From Hyphomicrobiales bacterium (GTDB taxonomy: Bacteria; Pseudomonadota; Alphaproteobacteria; Rhizobiales; Xanthobacteraceae), in NCBI GenBank assembly GCA_021730985.1, contig JAKFYI010000046.1, forward strand, positions 1-64,000: DNA of 64,000 bases. The letters run 5' to 3'. This document shows positions 26,396 to 35,261 of the stretch, one piece after another; the first letter of the stretch is position 1, and each line of letters opens with the position of its first letter. The position numbers and the translations under genes were made by a program. The notes beneath the pieces were generated by a model. The model was not told the DNA's origin and made no database searches. It saw nothing but the letters and a program-made list of their open reading frames with translations.

Positions 26396-26653
26396 ATGCG
26401 CCGCTCGTCCTGGTCCATCCAAGACGCCAAGAACAGCTTCAGCGCCGTGGTCGAGGCGGCGCGCCGCGCGCCGCAGACTGTGACCAAACACGGCAAGCCA
26501 GCCGTCGTTGTGGTCGCCGCCGACGAGTATGACCGGTTGCGCCGCCAGGACCGCGGCGACGCGACGTCCTTCAAACAACACCTGCTGGCCTTCCCGAAAG
26601 GCGACGTGGAATTTCCTCGGCTCGATGGCCCGCTGCGCGAAGTCGATCTCTAA
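26396..26653 (+). CDS. Antitoxin, Phd/YefM family
   Basis: 85-residue antitoxin. The N-terminal Phd/YefM DNA-binding fold is seen in SWSIQDAKNSFSAVVEAARR and TVTKHGKPAVVVVAADEYDRL. The C-terminal part (FKQHLLAFPKGDVEFPRLDG) is the likely toxin-binding tail. AAAGGG lies 9 bases before the ATG. The stop and the toxin start share one base (TAATG at 26651-26655), so they are translated together. The module sits between the sciP terminator and fliF. Confidence 0.88.
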   Translation: MRRSSWSIQDAKNSFSAVVEAARRAPQTVTKHGKPAVVVVAADEYDRLRRQDRGDATSFKQHLLAFPKGDVEFPRLDGPLREVDL

Positions 26654-27057
26654 TGTACTTGCTGGACACTGTCGTCATTTCGGAGTTGCGGCGGCGGTCT
26701 CCCAACCTCAACGTCATCAAGTGGATCAACTCGGTCGCTGAGCCAGAGCTGTTTCTCAGCGTTGTCACCTGCGCCGAAATCGCGAGCGGGATCGAGCGTC
26801 AGAGGTCAGCGAATGCCGCCTTCGCGCAGGAACTGGCCGATTGGCTGGATCTGACGCTGCGCCTCTATGAAGACCGCATCCTGCCCATCAGCATTCCGGT
26901 GGCGCGCCGCTGGGGAGAACTCAACGCCGCGCTCGGCAATCGTTCGCTCGATCTCGCCATCGCGGCCACCGCCCTCGAGCATCGCCTGACGGTCGTCACG
27001 CGAAACGTCGCCGATTTTTCGCCGGCAGGGGTTCCAACTCTCAACCCGTTTGCCTAG
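26653..27057 (+). CDS. Toxin, VapC/FitB-type PIN-domain ribonuclease
   Basis: 134-residue PIN-domain toxin expected to cut RNA. Acidic active-site residues are D5 (YLLDT), E42 (CAEIASG), D100 (NRSLDLAIAATAL) and D121 with N118 (TRNVADF). The usual LLDTNVISEL reads LLDTVVISEL, so the residue after D-T is Val instead of the common Asn. The other catalytic residues are intact, so activity is likely but not certain. It is coupled to the antitoxin gene by a 1-bp overlap. Confidence 0.87.
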   Translation: MYLLDTVVISELRRRSPNLNVIKWINSVAEPELFLSVVTCAEIASGIERQRSANAAFAQELADWLDLTLRLYEDRILPISIPVARRWGELNAALGNRSLDLAIAATALEHRLTVVTRNVADFSPAGVPTLNPFA

Positions 27058-27079
27058 CCAGCAGTTCGCTGAGAACCCA

Positions 27080-27095
27080 TTAACCGCGCGGTAAC
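27080..27095 (+). promoter_or_regulatory. CtrA-box-like site upstream of fliF
   Basis: TTAA-CCGCGCG-GTAAC, one mismatch from TTAA-N7-TTAAC, about 62-77 bp before the fliF start. The same 16-bp arrangement, differing at one base, occurs before flhA. CtrA control of fliF is established in Caulobacter. Confidence 0.7.
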
Positions 27096-27156
27096 CATAA
27101 ACTGGGCAATTCTTGCCGGGTCGGGCGCATCCGCGCCGACTCAGCGGAGCGTCCCG

Positions 27157-28914
27157 TTGCCAGCATTCATCGCGTTCTTCAGAAGCCTCGGTGCGTCGCG
27201 GATCATAGCGATGGGCGTGGTGACCATCGCGCTTGCCGGCTTCTTCGCCTTCCTGATCATGCGCGTGACCGCGCCGCAGATGACGATGCTGTTCAGCGAC
27301 CTGTCGGTCGAGGACTCGTCCGCCATCATCAAGGATCTCGAGCGCCAGGGCATTCCCTACGAGATGCGCAACGAAGGCGCCATCGTGATGGTGCCGAAAG
27401 AACGTGTGACCCGGCTTCGCATGAAGCTCGCCGAGGGCGGCCTGCCCAAGGGCGGCGGCGTCGGCTACGAGATTTTCGACAAGTCGGACGCGCTCGGCGC
27501 GACCAGCTTCATCCAGAACATCAATCATCTGCGCGCTTTGGAGGGCGAACTGGCCCGCACCATCCGCGCGCTCGACCGCGTCCAGTCGGCCCGCGTCCAC
27601 CTGGTGCTGCCCGAGCGGCCGCTGTTCTCGCGCGACAAGGCCGAGCCGTCCGCCTCCATCGTGCTGAAGATGCGCGGCAGCCTCGATCCGGCCCAGGTGC
27701 GGGCGATCCGCCACCTGGTGGCATCGGCCGTCAACGGCCTCAAGCCGCAGCGTGTCTCGGTGGTCGATGAAGCCGGTCGGCTTCTGGCCGACGGCAGCAC
27801 CGATCAGACCGTCGGCGGCGTCACCGCAGACGAGCGCAAGACAGCTTTCGAGAAGCGGTTGCGCGACCAGGTCGAGTCCATTGTCACCTCGGTCGTTGGC
27901 CCAGGCCGCGCCCGCGTGCAGCTCACCGCCGACTTCGACTTCAACCGCATCACCCAGACCTCCGACCGGTTCGATCCCGAGGGCCGAGTGGTGCGGTCGA
28001 GCCAAACCCGCGAAGAGGTGATGGCGGCCGGCGACGGCAAGGACGGCCCGGTTTCGGTTTCCAACGAGCTTCCCGGCGGCCAGCAACGCCCCGAAGGCGC
28101 CCCGGCGCAGCCGCGCGAGCAGAACCGCAAGACCGAGGAAATCGTCAACTACGAGATCTCGCGCACCACCAAGACCGAAGTCACCGAGAGCGGCCGGCTC
28201 AACCGCATCTCCGTCGCCGTGGTGGTGGACGGCAACTACACCAAGAACGACAAGGGCGAGGTCGCCTACGAGCCGCGCTCGAAGGAAGAGATCGACCGCA
28301 TTTCCGCGCTGGTGCGCTCCGCGATCGGCTTCGACCAGAAGCGCGGCGACCAGGTCGAGGTGGCCAATCTGCGGCTCGCCGAAACGCCGTCGATCCCCGC
28401 CGCCGATCCCGCCGGATGGATGAGCCTGCTGCAATTCACCAAGGATGACGCCATGCGCGGCATCGAGCTCGCCGTGATGGCGCTGCTCGGCCTCGTCGTG
28501 CTGTTCTTCGGCGTGCGTCCGCTGCTGCGTCGCGTGACCGGCACCGATCCCGCGCTCGCGTTGGCGTCCGGCTCGATGGCGCTGGCCGGCGGCGTGATAG
28601 CGAACATCTCCGCCGCGGGCGCGCTTCCGGGCGGCACTTCCAGCGGCGGTGGCGGCTCGGTCACCAGCAACGGCGTCAACGTCAAGGGCGGTGGCAGCGG
28701 CAGCATCACCAATTCCGGTGGTCCCAACGTGTCGCTGGTCGGCGGCGACGCCAGCGTCAACATTTCCAACCGCACCTCCGCGATGATCGACATCGCCCAG
28801 GTGCAGGGCCAGGTGCACGCCCAGTCGGTGCAGAAGGTCGGCGAACTGGCCGAGCGCAATCCGAACGAGACCGTCGCCATCATCCGCACTTGGCTGCACG
28901 AAAGCGCAGCCTAA
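27157..28914 (+). CDS. fliF: Flagellar MS-ring protein FliF
   Basis: Inner-membrane ring protein (585 aa) that nucleates flagellar assembly. It has a membrane segment at about residues 17-37 and another at about 435-455 (GIELAVMALLGLVVLFFGVR). Between them are the secretin-like ring-building motifs (DLSVEDSSAIIKDLERQGIP, LPKGGGVGYEIFDKSDALG, INHLRALEGELARTI). The extreme C-terminus (QVQGQVHAQSVQKVGELAER) is the FliG-binding tail. The start is TTG at 27157, with GCGGAG upstream. It heads the fliF-G-H-N-flbD operon. Confidence 0.96.
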   Translation: MPAFIAFFRSLGASRIIAMGVVTIALAGFFAFLIMRVTAPQMTMLFSDLSVEDSSAIIKDLERQGIPYEMRNEGAIVMVPKERVTRLRMKLAEGGLPKGGGVGYEIFDKSDALGATSFIQNINHLRALEGELARTIRALDRVQSARVHLVLPERPLFSRDKAEPSASIVLKMRGSLDPAQVRAIRHLVASAVNGLKPQRVSVVDEAGRLLADGSTDQTVGGVTADERKTAFEKRLRDQVESIVTSVVGPGRARVQLTADFDFNRITQTSDRFDPEGRVVRSSQTREEVMAAGDGKDGPVSVSNELPGGQQRPEGAPAQPREQNRKTEEIVNYEISRTTKTEVTESGRLNRISVAVVVDGNYTKNDKGEVAYEPRSKEEIDRISALVRSAIGFDQKRGDQVEVANLRLAETPSIPAADPAGWMSLLQFTKDDAMRGIELAVMALLGLVVLFFGVRPLLRRVTGTDPALALASGSMALAGGVIANISAAGALPGGTSSGGGGSVTSNGVNVKGGGSGSITNSGGPNVSLVGGDASVNISNRTSAMIDIAQVQGQVHAQSVQKVGELAERNPNETVAIIRTWLHESAA

Positions 28915-28932
28915 CAAGAACGTTGAATCGCA

Positions 28933-30015
28933 ATGGCCGCCGCCCCACGACGCTCCCCATCGCCCGAGATCGAGAACCTTGTCGCCTCGCTCGGCCGCCA
29001 GAATGAACAGCGCCCGGCGCGCCAGCTCAGCGGCCCGGAGCGCGCCGCCGTTCTGATGCTTTCGCTCGGCGATCAGTACGGCTCTAAGATCTGGGGCCTG
29101 CTCGACGACGACGATCTGCGCGCGCTCTCCATCGTGATGTCCACGCTCGGCAACGTGAGCTCGGAGCTGGTCGAGAACCTGCTGCTCGAATTCGTCAGCA
29201 AGCTATCCGCCTCCGGCGCGCTGATGGGCAACTACGATCACACCGAACGGCTGCTGCAGCAGTACCTGCCGCCCGAGCGCGTCGGCGGCATCATGGACGA
29301 GATCCGCGGGCCCGCCGGACGCAACATGTGGGAGAAGCTCTCCAACGTGCAGGAGGAGGTGCTCGCCAACTATCTGAAGAACGAATATCCGCAGACCGTG
29401 GCGGTGGTGCTCTCCAAGCTGCGCTCGGAGCACGCCGCACGCGTGCTCGCCATCCTGCCGGAAGAATTCTCGCTCGACGTCGTCAACCGCATGCTGAAGA
29501 TGGAGGCAGTGCAGAAGGAGGTGCTGGAGCGCGTCGAACAGACGCTGCGAACCGAATTCATGTCGAGCATCTCGCAGACTCGCCGCCGCGACGCCCACGA
29601 GGTGATGGCGGAAATCTTCAACAACTTCGACCGCCAGACCGAGACGCGCTTCCTCACCTCGCTGGAAGAGGAAAACCGCGAGAGCGCCGACCGCATTAAG
29701 GCGCTGATGTTCACCTTCGACGACCTCGTGAAGCTGGACGCCGGCTCCGCGCAGACGCTGATGCGCCACGTCGACAAGGACAAGCTCGGCATCGCGCTCA
29801 AAGGCGCAACCGAGGTGGTGCGCCAGTTCTTCCTCAGCAACATGTCCACCCGCGCCGCCAAGATGCTGGTCGATGACATGCAGGCCATGGGGCCGGTGCG
29901 GCTGCGCGACGTCGACGAAGCGCAGGTGCTGCTGGTCAACCTCGCCAAGGACCTCGCCGCCAAGGGCGAGATCATCATCACCAAGCAGCGCGGCGACGAA
30001 GAGCTGGTCTATTGA
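28933..30015 (+). CDS. fliG: Flagellar motor switch protein FliG
   Basis: 360-residue rotor protein linking the MS ring and C ring. It has the N-terminal FliF-binding domain ([20 protein letters not shown]), the middle domain with the EHPQ-like motif ([15 protein letters not shown]) and a C-terminal torque domain with conserved charged helices ([32 protein letters not shown]). It starts 18 bp after fliF. The following fliH gene begins 2 bp after its stop. Confidence 0.96.
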   Translation: MAAAPRRSPSPEIENLVASLGRQNEQRPARQLSGPERAAVLMLSLGDQYGSKIWGLLDDDDLRALSIVMSTLGNVSSELVENLLLEFVSKLSASGALMGNYDHTERLLQQYLPPERVGGIMDEIRGPAGRNMWEKLSNVQEEVLANYLKNEYPQTVAVVLSKLRSEHAARVLAILPEEFSLDVVNRMLKMEAVQKEVLERVEQTLRTEFMSSISQTRRRDAHEVMAEIFNNFDRQTETRFLTSLEEENRESADRIKALMFTFDDLVKLDAGSAQTLMRHVDKDKLGIALKGATEVVRQFFLSNMSTRAAKMLVDDMQAMGPVRLRDVDEAQVLLVNLAKDLAAKGEIIITKQRGDEELVY

Positions 30016-30017
30016 TC

Positions 30018-30695
30018 ATGGGCGCAGCGCAGAAATTCCTGTTCGACACCGACTTCTCGCCGGACGCCAGCCAGGCGGACCGGCCGGTTGCTGCGACCGA
30101 GCACGCCATCAAGCTCGCCGAAGCCGAGAGCAAGGGCTTCGCCGACGGATTTACCGCGGCCGAGAAGGAGCGCGTCGCGGAGGCCGACCGCCGCACGGCG
30201 GCAGCGTTCGAGCAGATCGGCGATGGCCTCGCCCGCCTGGCGGCCGGTCTCGCCGGGGTCGAAGGCCGCCTCGAAGCCGAGGCAGTCGAGGTCGCGGCCG
30301 CGGTCGCCCGCAAGCTCTCATCCGAACTGATCGCGCGGGAGCCGTTCGCCGAGATCGCGGCGCTCGCCACCGACTGCTTCAAGCAACTCGTCACAGCGCC
30401 GCACATCGTGGTGCGCGTCAACGACTCGTTGCTCGTCACCGCCAAAGAGCGCCTTGGCGAGGCCGCGCGCACCCGCGGCTTCGAAGGCCGCCTGGTGGTG
30501 ATTGCGGAGCCGGACATCGCGCCCGGCGACTGCCGCATCGAATGGGCCGACGGCGGCCTGACGCGGGATAGCGGCAAGACCGAAGCCGCGATCGCCGAGA
30601 TGGTCAGCCGTTACGTCAACGCACGCCTGCCAACGGCGCACGCGCAACCGCGCGGCCCGATCCTGCCAGAGCTTGGGGAGATTCCGCATGAGTGA
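30018..30695 (+). CDS. fliH: Flagellar assembly protein FliH
   Basis: 225-residue regulator of the export ATPase FliI. The N-terminus GAAQKFLFDTDFSP is family-like. The central Ala/Glu-rich part is helical, with the GFADGF motif (GFxxGF type) at about residues 40-45, and the C-terminal FliH domain contains RVNDSLLVTAKERL and ADGGLTRD. ATG 30018 is preferred over the TTG two codons earlier, which overlaps the fliG stop. Its end overlaps fliN by 8 bp. Confidence 0.88.
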   Translation: MGAAQKFLFDTDFSPDASQADRPVAATEHAIKLAEAESKGFADGFTAAEKERVAEADRRTAAAFEQIGDGLARLAAGLAGVEGRLEAEAVEVAAAVARKLSSELIAREPFAEIAALATDCFKQLVTAPHIVVRVNDSLLVTAKERLGEAARTRGFEGRLVVIAEPDIAPGDCRIEWADGGLTRDSGKTEAAIAEMVSRYVNARLPTAHAQPRGPILPELGEIPHE

Positions 30696-31047
30696 CAACA
30701 GCAAGGTTCCGCTGCCCAATCTGGAGGACGGCGCCGGCATACCGCCGGTCGATCCGAGCGTCGCCGAGCAGACCGATGACGGTTCGGATCAGAATCGCTC
30801 CGCCGCCGACCTCGAAGCGGTGTTCGACGTCCCGGTGCAGGTGTCCGCCGTGCTCGGCCGCGCCCGCATGGACGTCGGCGAACTGCTGCGGCTCGGACCC
30901 GGCAGCGTGCTGGAGCTCGACCGCAAGGTCGGCGAAGCGATCGACATTTACGTCAACAACCGCCTGGTGGCGCGCGGCGAAGTGGTGCTGGTCGAGGACA
31001 AGCTCGGCGTGACCATGACCGAAGTCATCAAGTCCGAGAAGAACTAG
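30688..31047 (+). CDS. fliN: Flagellar motor switch protein FliN
   Basis: 119-residue C-ring protein. The SpoA domain fills the C-terminal two thirds (DVPVQVSAVLGRARMDVGEL, GSVLELDRKVGEAIDIYVNN, VARGEVVLVEDKLGVTMTEV). The N-terminal 45 residues are acidic and variable. ATG 30688 has GGGGAG upstream and overlaps fliH. Confidence 0.95.
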   Translation: MSDNSKVPLPNLEDGAGIPPVDPSVAEQTDDGSDQNRSAADLEAVFDVPVQVSAVLGRARMDVGELLRLGPGSVLELDRKVGEAIDIYVNNRLVARGEVVLVEDKLGVTMTEVIKSEKN

Positions 31048-31095
31048 CGCATGATCCCGAAACGGGGATACCGGCTTTCGGACAAGATCGTGCGC
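31047..31095. repeat. 49-bp palindromic intergenic repeat, copy 2
   Basis: GCGCATGATC ... GATCGTGCGC, the same length as the copy at 15676-15724 and sharing its CCGGCT core. It lies between fliN and flbD inside the operon, so it will be transcribed and may form a hairpin in the mRNA. It begins on the last base of the fliN stop codon. Confidence 0.8.
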
Positions 31096-31116
31096 AAAGA
31101 ATAAGGATAGCGAACC

Positions 31117-32490
31117 ATGCGTCTTCTCATCGTCGGCACGCTCAAGGGCCAGCTCACCGCCGCGACCAAGATCGCGATGGACCGTGGCGCCTCCGTCACC
31201 CATGCCGAGAGCATCGACCAGGCGATGGCGGTGCTTCGCTCCGGGCGCGGCGCCGACCTGATGATGGTCGAGGTCTCGCTCGACATCGCCGACCTGGTCG
31301 CCAAGCTTGAACTGGAGCACATCCACGTTCCGATCGTGGCCTGCGGCATCGAGAACAACGCGCGCGCCGCGGTCGCGGCGATCCGCGCCGGCGCCAAGGA
31401 ATACATCCCGCTGCCGCCCGATCCGGAGCTGATCGCTGCGGTGCTCTCCGCCGTCACCGACGACACGCGCGAGATGATCTACCGCGACGATTCGATGGCG
31501 CATGTGGTCAAGCTCGCGCAACAGGTCGCGACCTCCGACGCTTCGGTGCTGATCACCGGCGAATCCGGTACCGGCAAGGAGGTTCTGGCGCGCTATCTGC
31601 ACAGCCGCTCCAACCGGTCCAAGAAGCCGTTCATCTCGATCAATTGCGCGGCGATCCCGGAGCATCTGCTGGAGTCCGAGCTGTTCGGCCACGAAAAAGG
31701 CTCGTTCACCGGCGCTGTGGCGCGCCGAATCGGCAAGTTCGAGGAGGCGACCGGCGGCACGCTGCTGCTCGACGAAATCTCCGAGATGGACGTGCGGCTG
31801 CAGGCCAAGCTGCTGCGCGCCATTCAGGAGCGCGTCATCGACCGCGTCGGCGGCACCCGTCCGGTGCCGATCGACATCCGCATCATCGCCACCTCGAACC
31901 GAAACTTGGCGGAAGCGGCGCGCGAGGGCACGTTCCGCGAGGACCTGCTGTTCCGCCTCAACGTGGTGAACCTGAAAATCCCGCCGCTGCGCGAGCGCCC
32001 GGCCGACGTGGCCGAGCTGACGCAATTCTTCGCCAAGAAATATGCCGAGGCGAACGGCGTGCCGGTGCGGCCGATTTCGGCGGAGGCGCGCAAGGCGCTG
32101 AGCCTGCACCGCTGGCCGGGCAACGTGCGCGAACTGGAAAACACCATGCACCGCGCGGTGCTGCTGTCGAGCGGCGCCGAGATCGGCATCGACGGCATTC
32201 TGACGCCGGACGGCGCGCGGCTCGATCAGGCCCCGCACCTCTCCGGCGCCGTGGCGCATGCGGCGCTCGCAGCCGAGCAGGTCACGCGCAATCTGGTCGG
32301 CCGCACTGTCGCCGACGTCGAGCGCGACCTGATCCTGGAGACGCTGAAGCACTGCCTCGGCAACCGCACCCATGCCTCGAACATCCTCGGAATTTCCATA
32401 CGGACGTTGAGAAACAAGCTCAACGAATACGCCGCCGACGGCGTGCCTATCCCGCCGCCCGGCGGCGGCGAGATTCGGGGCGCGGCGTAG
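31117..32490 (+). CDS. flbD: Sigma-54-dependent flagellar regulator FlbD
   Basis: 457-residue enhancer-binding protein that activates late flagellar genes with RpoN in Caulobacter. It has a degenerate receiver domain (1-110), where the usual phospho-acceptor position reads E52 (DLMMVEVSLD). The AAA+ domain has Walker A GESGTGKE (148-155) and the sigma-54 loop as GSFTGA (195-200, the usual form being GAFTGA). A Fis-type HTH is at the C-terminus (NRTHASNILGISIRTLRNKL). It is the last flagellar gene of the fliF operon. Confidence 0.94.
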   Translation: MRLLIVGTLKGQLTAATKIAMDRGASVTHAESIDQAMAVLRSGRGADLMMVEVSLDIADLVAKLELEHIHVPIVACGIENNARAAVAAIRAGAKEYIPLPPDPELIAAVLSAVTDDTREMIYRDDSMAHVVKLAQQVATSDASVLITGESGTGKEVLARYLHSRSNRSKKPFISINCAAIPEHLLESELFGHEKGSFTGAVARRIGKFEEATGGTLLLDEISEMDVRLQAKLLRAIQERVIDRVGGTRPVPIDIRIIATSNRNLAEAAREGTFREDLLFRLNVVNLKIPPLRERPADVAELTQFFAKKYAEANGVPVRPISAEARKALSLHRWPGNVRELENTMHRAVLLSSGAEIGIDGILTPDGARLDQAPHLSGAVAHAALAAEQVTRNLVGRTVADVERDLILETLKHCLGNRTHASNILGISIRTLRNKLNEYAADGVPIPPPGGGEIRGAA

Positions 32491-32519
32491 CGCTTCTTCA
32501 CAGCCTCCGCTCTAACGGC

Positions 32520-32586
32520 GTCATGCCCGGCCAATAGCCGTCGCAGACGGCGTCGCTTCACGGACGGCTATGCCCGGCCACGACGG
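32520..32586. repeat. Inverted repeat with ATGCCCGGCCA ends
   Basis: TCATGCCCGGCCAATAGCCG at the left and CGGCTATGCCCGGCCACGAC at the right flank GTCGCAGACGGCGTC. It is an intergenic palindromic element between flbD and the DUF952 gene. Confidence 0.5.
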
Positions 32587-32598
32587 GGTTAGAGCTGC

Positions 32599-32943
32599 AT
32601 GACCACCATCTACAAAATCTGCATCGCCGCCGAATGGCAGCAGGCCGAGCGCGATGGCCGCTATCGCGGCTCGGCGGTGGACCGCAGCGACGGCTTCATC
32701 CATTTCTCGACCGCGGCGCAGGCCCCCGAGACCGCTGCCAAGTGGTTTGCCGGACAGATTGGTCTCGTCCTGATCGGCGTCGATGCTGGGTCACTGACCG
32801 ACCGCCTGAAATGGGAGCCCTCGCGCGGAGGCGCGCTGTTCCCGCATCTCTACGGCGATCTGCCGCTTGCGGCGGTGCGCTCCGTGGTTCCGCTGCCGCT
32901 GGATGCCGCCGGCCGGCATGTGTTTCCGGATAATCTGTCCTGA
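32599..32943 (+). CDS. DUF952 family protein
   Basis: 114-residue soluble protein of the DUF952 family. Recognised by YKICIAAEWQQAERDGRYRG, the SDGFIHFSTAAQAPETAAKW core and LKWEPSRGGALFPHLYGDLP. Relatives are annotated as uncharacterised or possibly glutathione-S-transferase-linked, and no function is established. It lies between flbD and flhA but is not a known flagellar gene, so the position may be chance. Confidence 0.88.
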   Translation: MTTIYKICIAAEWQQAERDGRYRGSAVDRSDGFIHFSTAAQAPETAAKWFAGQIGLVLIGVDAGSLTDRLKWEPSRGGALFPHLYGDLPLAAVRSVVPLPLDAAGRHVFPDNLS

Positions 32944-32975
32944 ACGGCGTCATTTCCGCGGACGCCGGCGCGATA

Positions 32976-32991
32976 TTAACCGCGCGCTAAC
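32976..32991 (+). promoter_or_regulatory. CtrA-box-like site upstream of flhA
   Basis: TTAA-CCGCGCG-CTAAC, the same N7 spacer as the fliF site and one mismatch from TTAA-N7-TTAAC, 141-156 bp before the flhA ATG. Both sites continue into CCAT. Confidence 0.65.
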
Positions 32992-33131
32992 CATGCACCC
33001 GGCAAATATTACCTGGGGGCGATCCTTATTGTCTCGGCGTGGATTGCGCGCCCGCAGCCTGTCCGGCGTGCGGGCGGAACTGACAGTCGCATTGCGTTGC
33101 ATGAATTTCTCCAGGGACACGACCTCGGCCA

Positions 33132-35261
33132 ATGACCGACGTGACCGCCGCCGGCCCGCCCGGCGGCAAAACTGACAGCTTCCTGAGCCTCTCAGGGCTC
33201 GGCGCGATCGGCGCCATGCTCCGGCGTGGCGACATCGCGCTCGCGATCGGCGTTCTCGCCATCCTGGTCGTGCTGATCCTGCCGCTGCCGCCGATCCTGC
33301 TCGACCTGGCGCTCGCGATCTCGATCATCCTGTCGGTGCTGATCCTGATGACGGCGCTGTTCATCCACACGCCGCTGGAATTCTCGGCCTTCCCGACCAT
33401 CCTGCTGATCTCGACCATGCTGCGGCTGGCGCTGAACCTCGCCTCGACGCGCCTGATCCTGGCGCACGGCCACGAGGGCACCCATGCCGCCGGCCACGTC
33501 ATCGAGGCGTTCGGCAACTTCGTGATGGCCGGCAACTTCGTCATCGGCATCATCGTCTTCACGATCCTGGTGATCGTGAACTTCGTCGTCATCACCAAGG
33601 GCTCCGGCCGCATCGCCGAGGTCGCGGCGCGCTTCCACTTGGACGCCATGCCCGGCAAGCAGATGGCGGTGGATGCCGACCTGTCCGCCGGACTGATCGA
33701 CGAGGCCGAGGCGCGCAAGCGGCGCAAGACCCTGGAAGACGAAAGCGGCTTCTTCGGCGCCATGGACGGCGCCTCGAAATTCGTGCGCGGCGACGCCATC
33801 GCGGGCCTGCTGGTGGTGTTCATCAACGTCATCGGCGGCATGATCATCGGCATGGCGCAGCAAGGCATGCCGTTCGTCGATGCCGCTCGCACCTACACGC
33901 TGCTGACCGTCGGCGACGGCCTGGTCACCCAGGTGCCGGCGCTGATCGTATCGACCGCTGCCGGCCTGCTGGTCACCAAGGCCGGCATCGCCGGCTCCGC
34001 CGACAAGGCGCTGCTGGCGCAGCTTTCCGACTACCCGAAGGCGCTCGGCATGTCGGGCGCGGTCATGATCGTGATGTCGCTCCTGCCCGGCATCCCGATG
34101 ATCCCGTTCCTGGCGCTCGGCGGCGGCGCCTGCGCGCTGGCATACGTCATCGACAAGCGCCAGAAGCTGGCGCTCGACACAACCGCCAGGACCGCCGCGG
34201 ACCAGAAGGCCGCGGTCCCTGTCGAGGAGCCGATCGGCTCGGCGCTGAAGATCGACGACCTCAAGATCGAGCTTGGCTACGCGCTGCTGCCGCTGGTGAA
34301 TTCGCCGACCGGCGGCGACCGCGTCACCGAGCAGATCAAGGCGCTGCGCCGTTCGCTGGCGATCGAGATGGGCTTTGTGATGCCCGCGGTGCGCATCCTC
34401 GACAACGTCCAGCTCGAGGCCAACACCTACATCATCAAGATCAAGGAGGTCGAAGCCGGCACCGGCCGTATCTGGCCGAACCAGCACATGGTCATGGACC
34501 CGACCGGCGCGCAGGTGAACCTGCCAGGCCTGCACACCACCGAGCCGACGTTCGGCCTGCCCGCCACCTGGGTCGATGTCGCGCAGAAGGAAGAGGCCAC
34601 GCTCAAGGGCTACACAGTGGTCGATGCCGCGACCGTGCTGTCCACCCACCTGACCGAATTGCTCAAGGCCAACATGTCGGAGCTGTTGTCCTACGGCGAG
34701 GTGCAGAAGCTCCTCAAGGAATTGCCGAAAGAACAGTCCGAGCTGATCAAGGACATCGTGCCGACCCAAGTCACCGTGTCGGGCATTCAGCGGGTGCTGC
34801 AGCTTCTGCTCGCCGAGCGCATTTGCATCCGCGACCTCTCGACCATTCTGGAGGGCATCGCTGATGCCATCGCCTTCACCCGCAACCCGATCACGATTGC
34901 CGAGCACGTCCGGGTGCGGCTCGCCCGCCAGATCTGCGCCCAGCACACCACCCGCGGCGGCTACCTGCCGCTGATCGCGCTATCGGCCAAGTGGGAGCAG
35001 AACTTCGCCGAATCGATCGTGGGAACCGGCGACGAGCGCAGCCTCGCCATGCAGCCGTCGCGGCTGTCGGAGTTCATCACGCTGGTTCGCGAGCGGTTCG
35101 AGGATGCGGCGCGTGAGGGCGAGGCCCCGGTGCTGGTGACCTCGCCCGGCGTGCGGCCGTTTGTCCGGGGCATCATCGAGCGGTTCCGCACCCAGACCAG
35201 TGTGCTGTCACAGTCGGAAATCCACCCCCGCGTGCGGCTGAAGACGGTCGGCAGCATCTAG
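33132..35261 (+). CDS. flhA: Flagellar export gate protein FlhA
   Basis: 709-residue inner-membrane core of the flagellar type III export apparatus. The N-terminal half has about eight membrane segments, with the FHIPEP-family hallmark region (FPTILLISTMLRLALNLAST, then GNFVIGIIVFTILVIVNFVV and KGSGRIAEVAARFHLDAMPG). The C-terminal half is the cytoplasmic ring domain that binds export chaperones. It stands alone after a CtrA-like promoter site and is followed by a small membrane gene. Confidence 0.97.
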   Translation: MTDVTAAGPPGGKTDSFLSLSGLGAIGAMLRRGDIALAIGVLAILVVLILPLPPILLDLALAISIILSVLILMTALFIHTPLEFSAFPTILLISTMLRLALNLASTRLILAHGHEGTHAAGHVIEAFGNFVMAGNFVIGIIVFTILVIVNFVVITKGSGRIAEVAARFHLDAMPGKQMAVDADLSAGLIDEAEARKRRKTLEDESGFFGAMDGASKFVRGDAIAGLLVVFINVIGGMIIGMAQQGMPFVDAARTYTLLTVGDGLVTQVPALIVSTAAGLLVTKAGIAGSADKALLAQLSDYPKALGMSGAVMIVMSLLPGIPMIPFLALGGGACALAYVIDKRQKLALDTTARTAADQKAAVPVEEPIGSALKIDDLKIELGYALLPLVNSPTGGDRVTEQIKALRRSLAIEMGFVMPAVRILDNVQLEANTYIIKIKEVEAGTGRIWPNQHMVMDPTGAQVNLPGLHTTEPTFGLPATWVDVAQKEEATLKGYTVVDAATVLSTHLTELLKANMSELLSYGEVQKLLKELPKEQSELIKDIVPTQVTVSGIQRVLQLLLAERICIRDLSTILEGIADAIAFTRNPITIAEHVRVRLARQICAQHTTRGGYLPLIALSAKWEQNFAESIVGTGDERSLAMQPSRLSEFITLVRERFEDAAREGEAPVLVTSPGVRPFVRGIIERFRTQTSVLSQSEIHPRVRLKTVGSI

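Noticed and set aside
26806..28917. 703-codon open frame on the minus strand opposite vapC and fliF
   Set aside because: It is a mirror of fliF in high-GC codon use and runs through an intergenic promoter region. FliF on the other strand is unambiguous.
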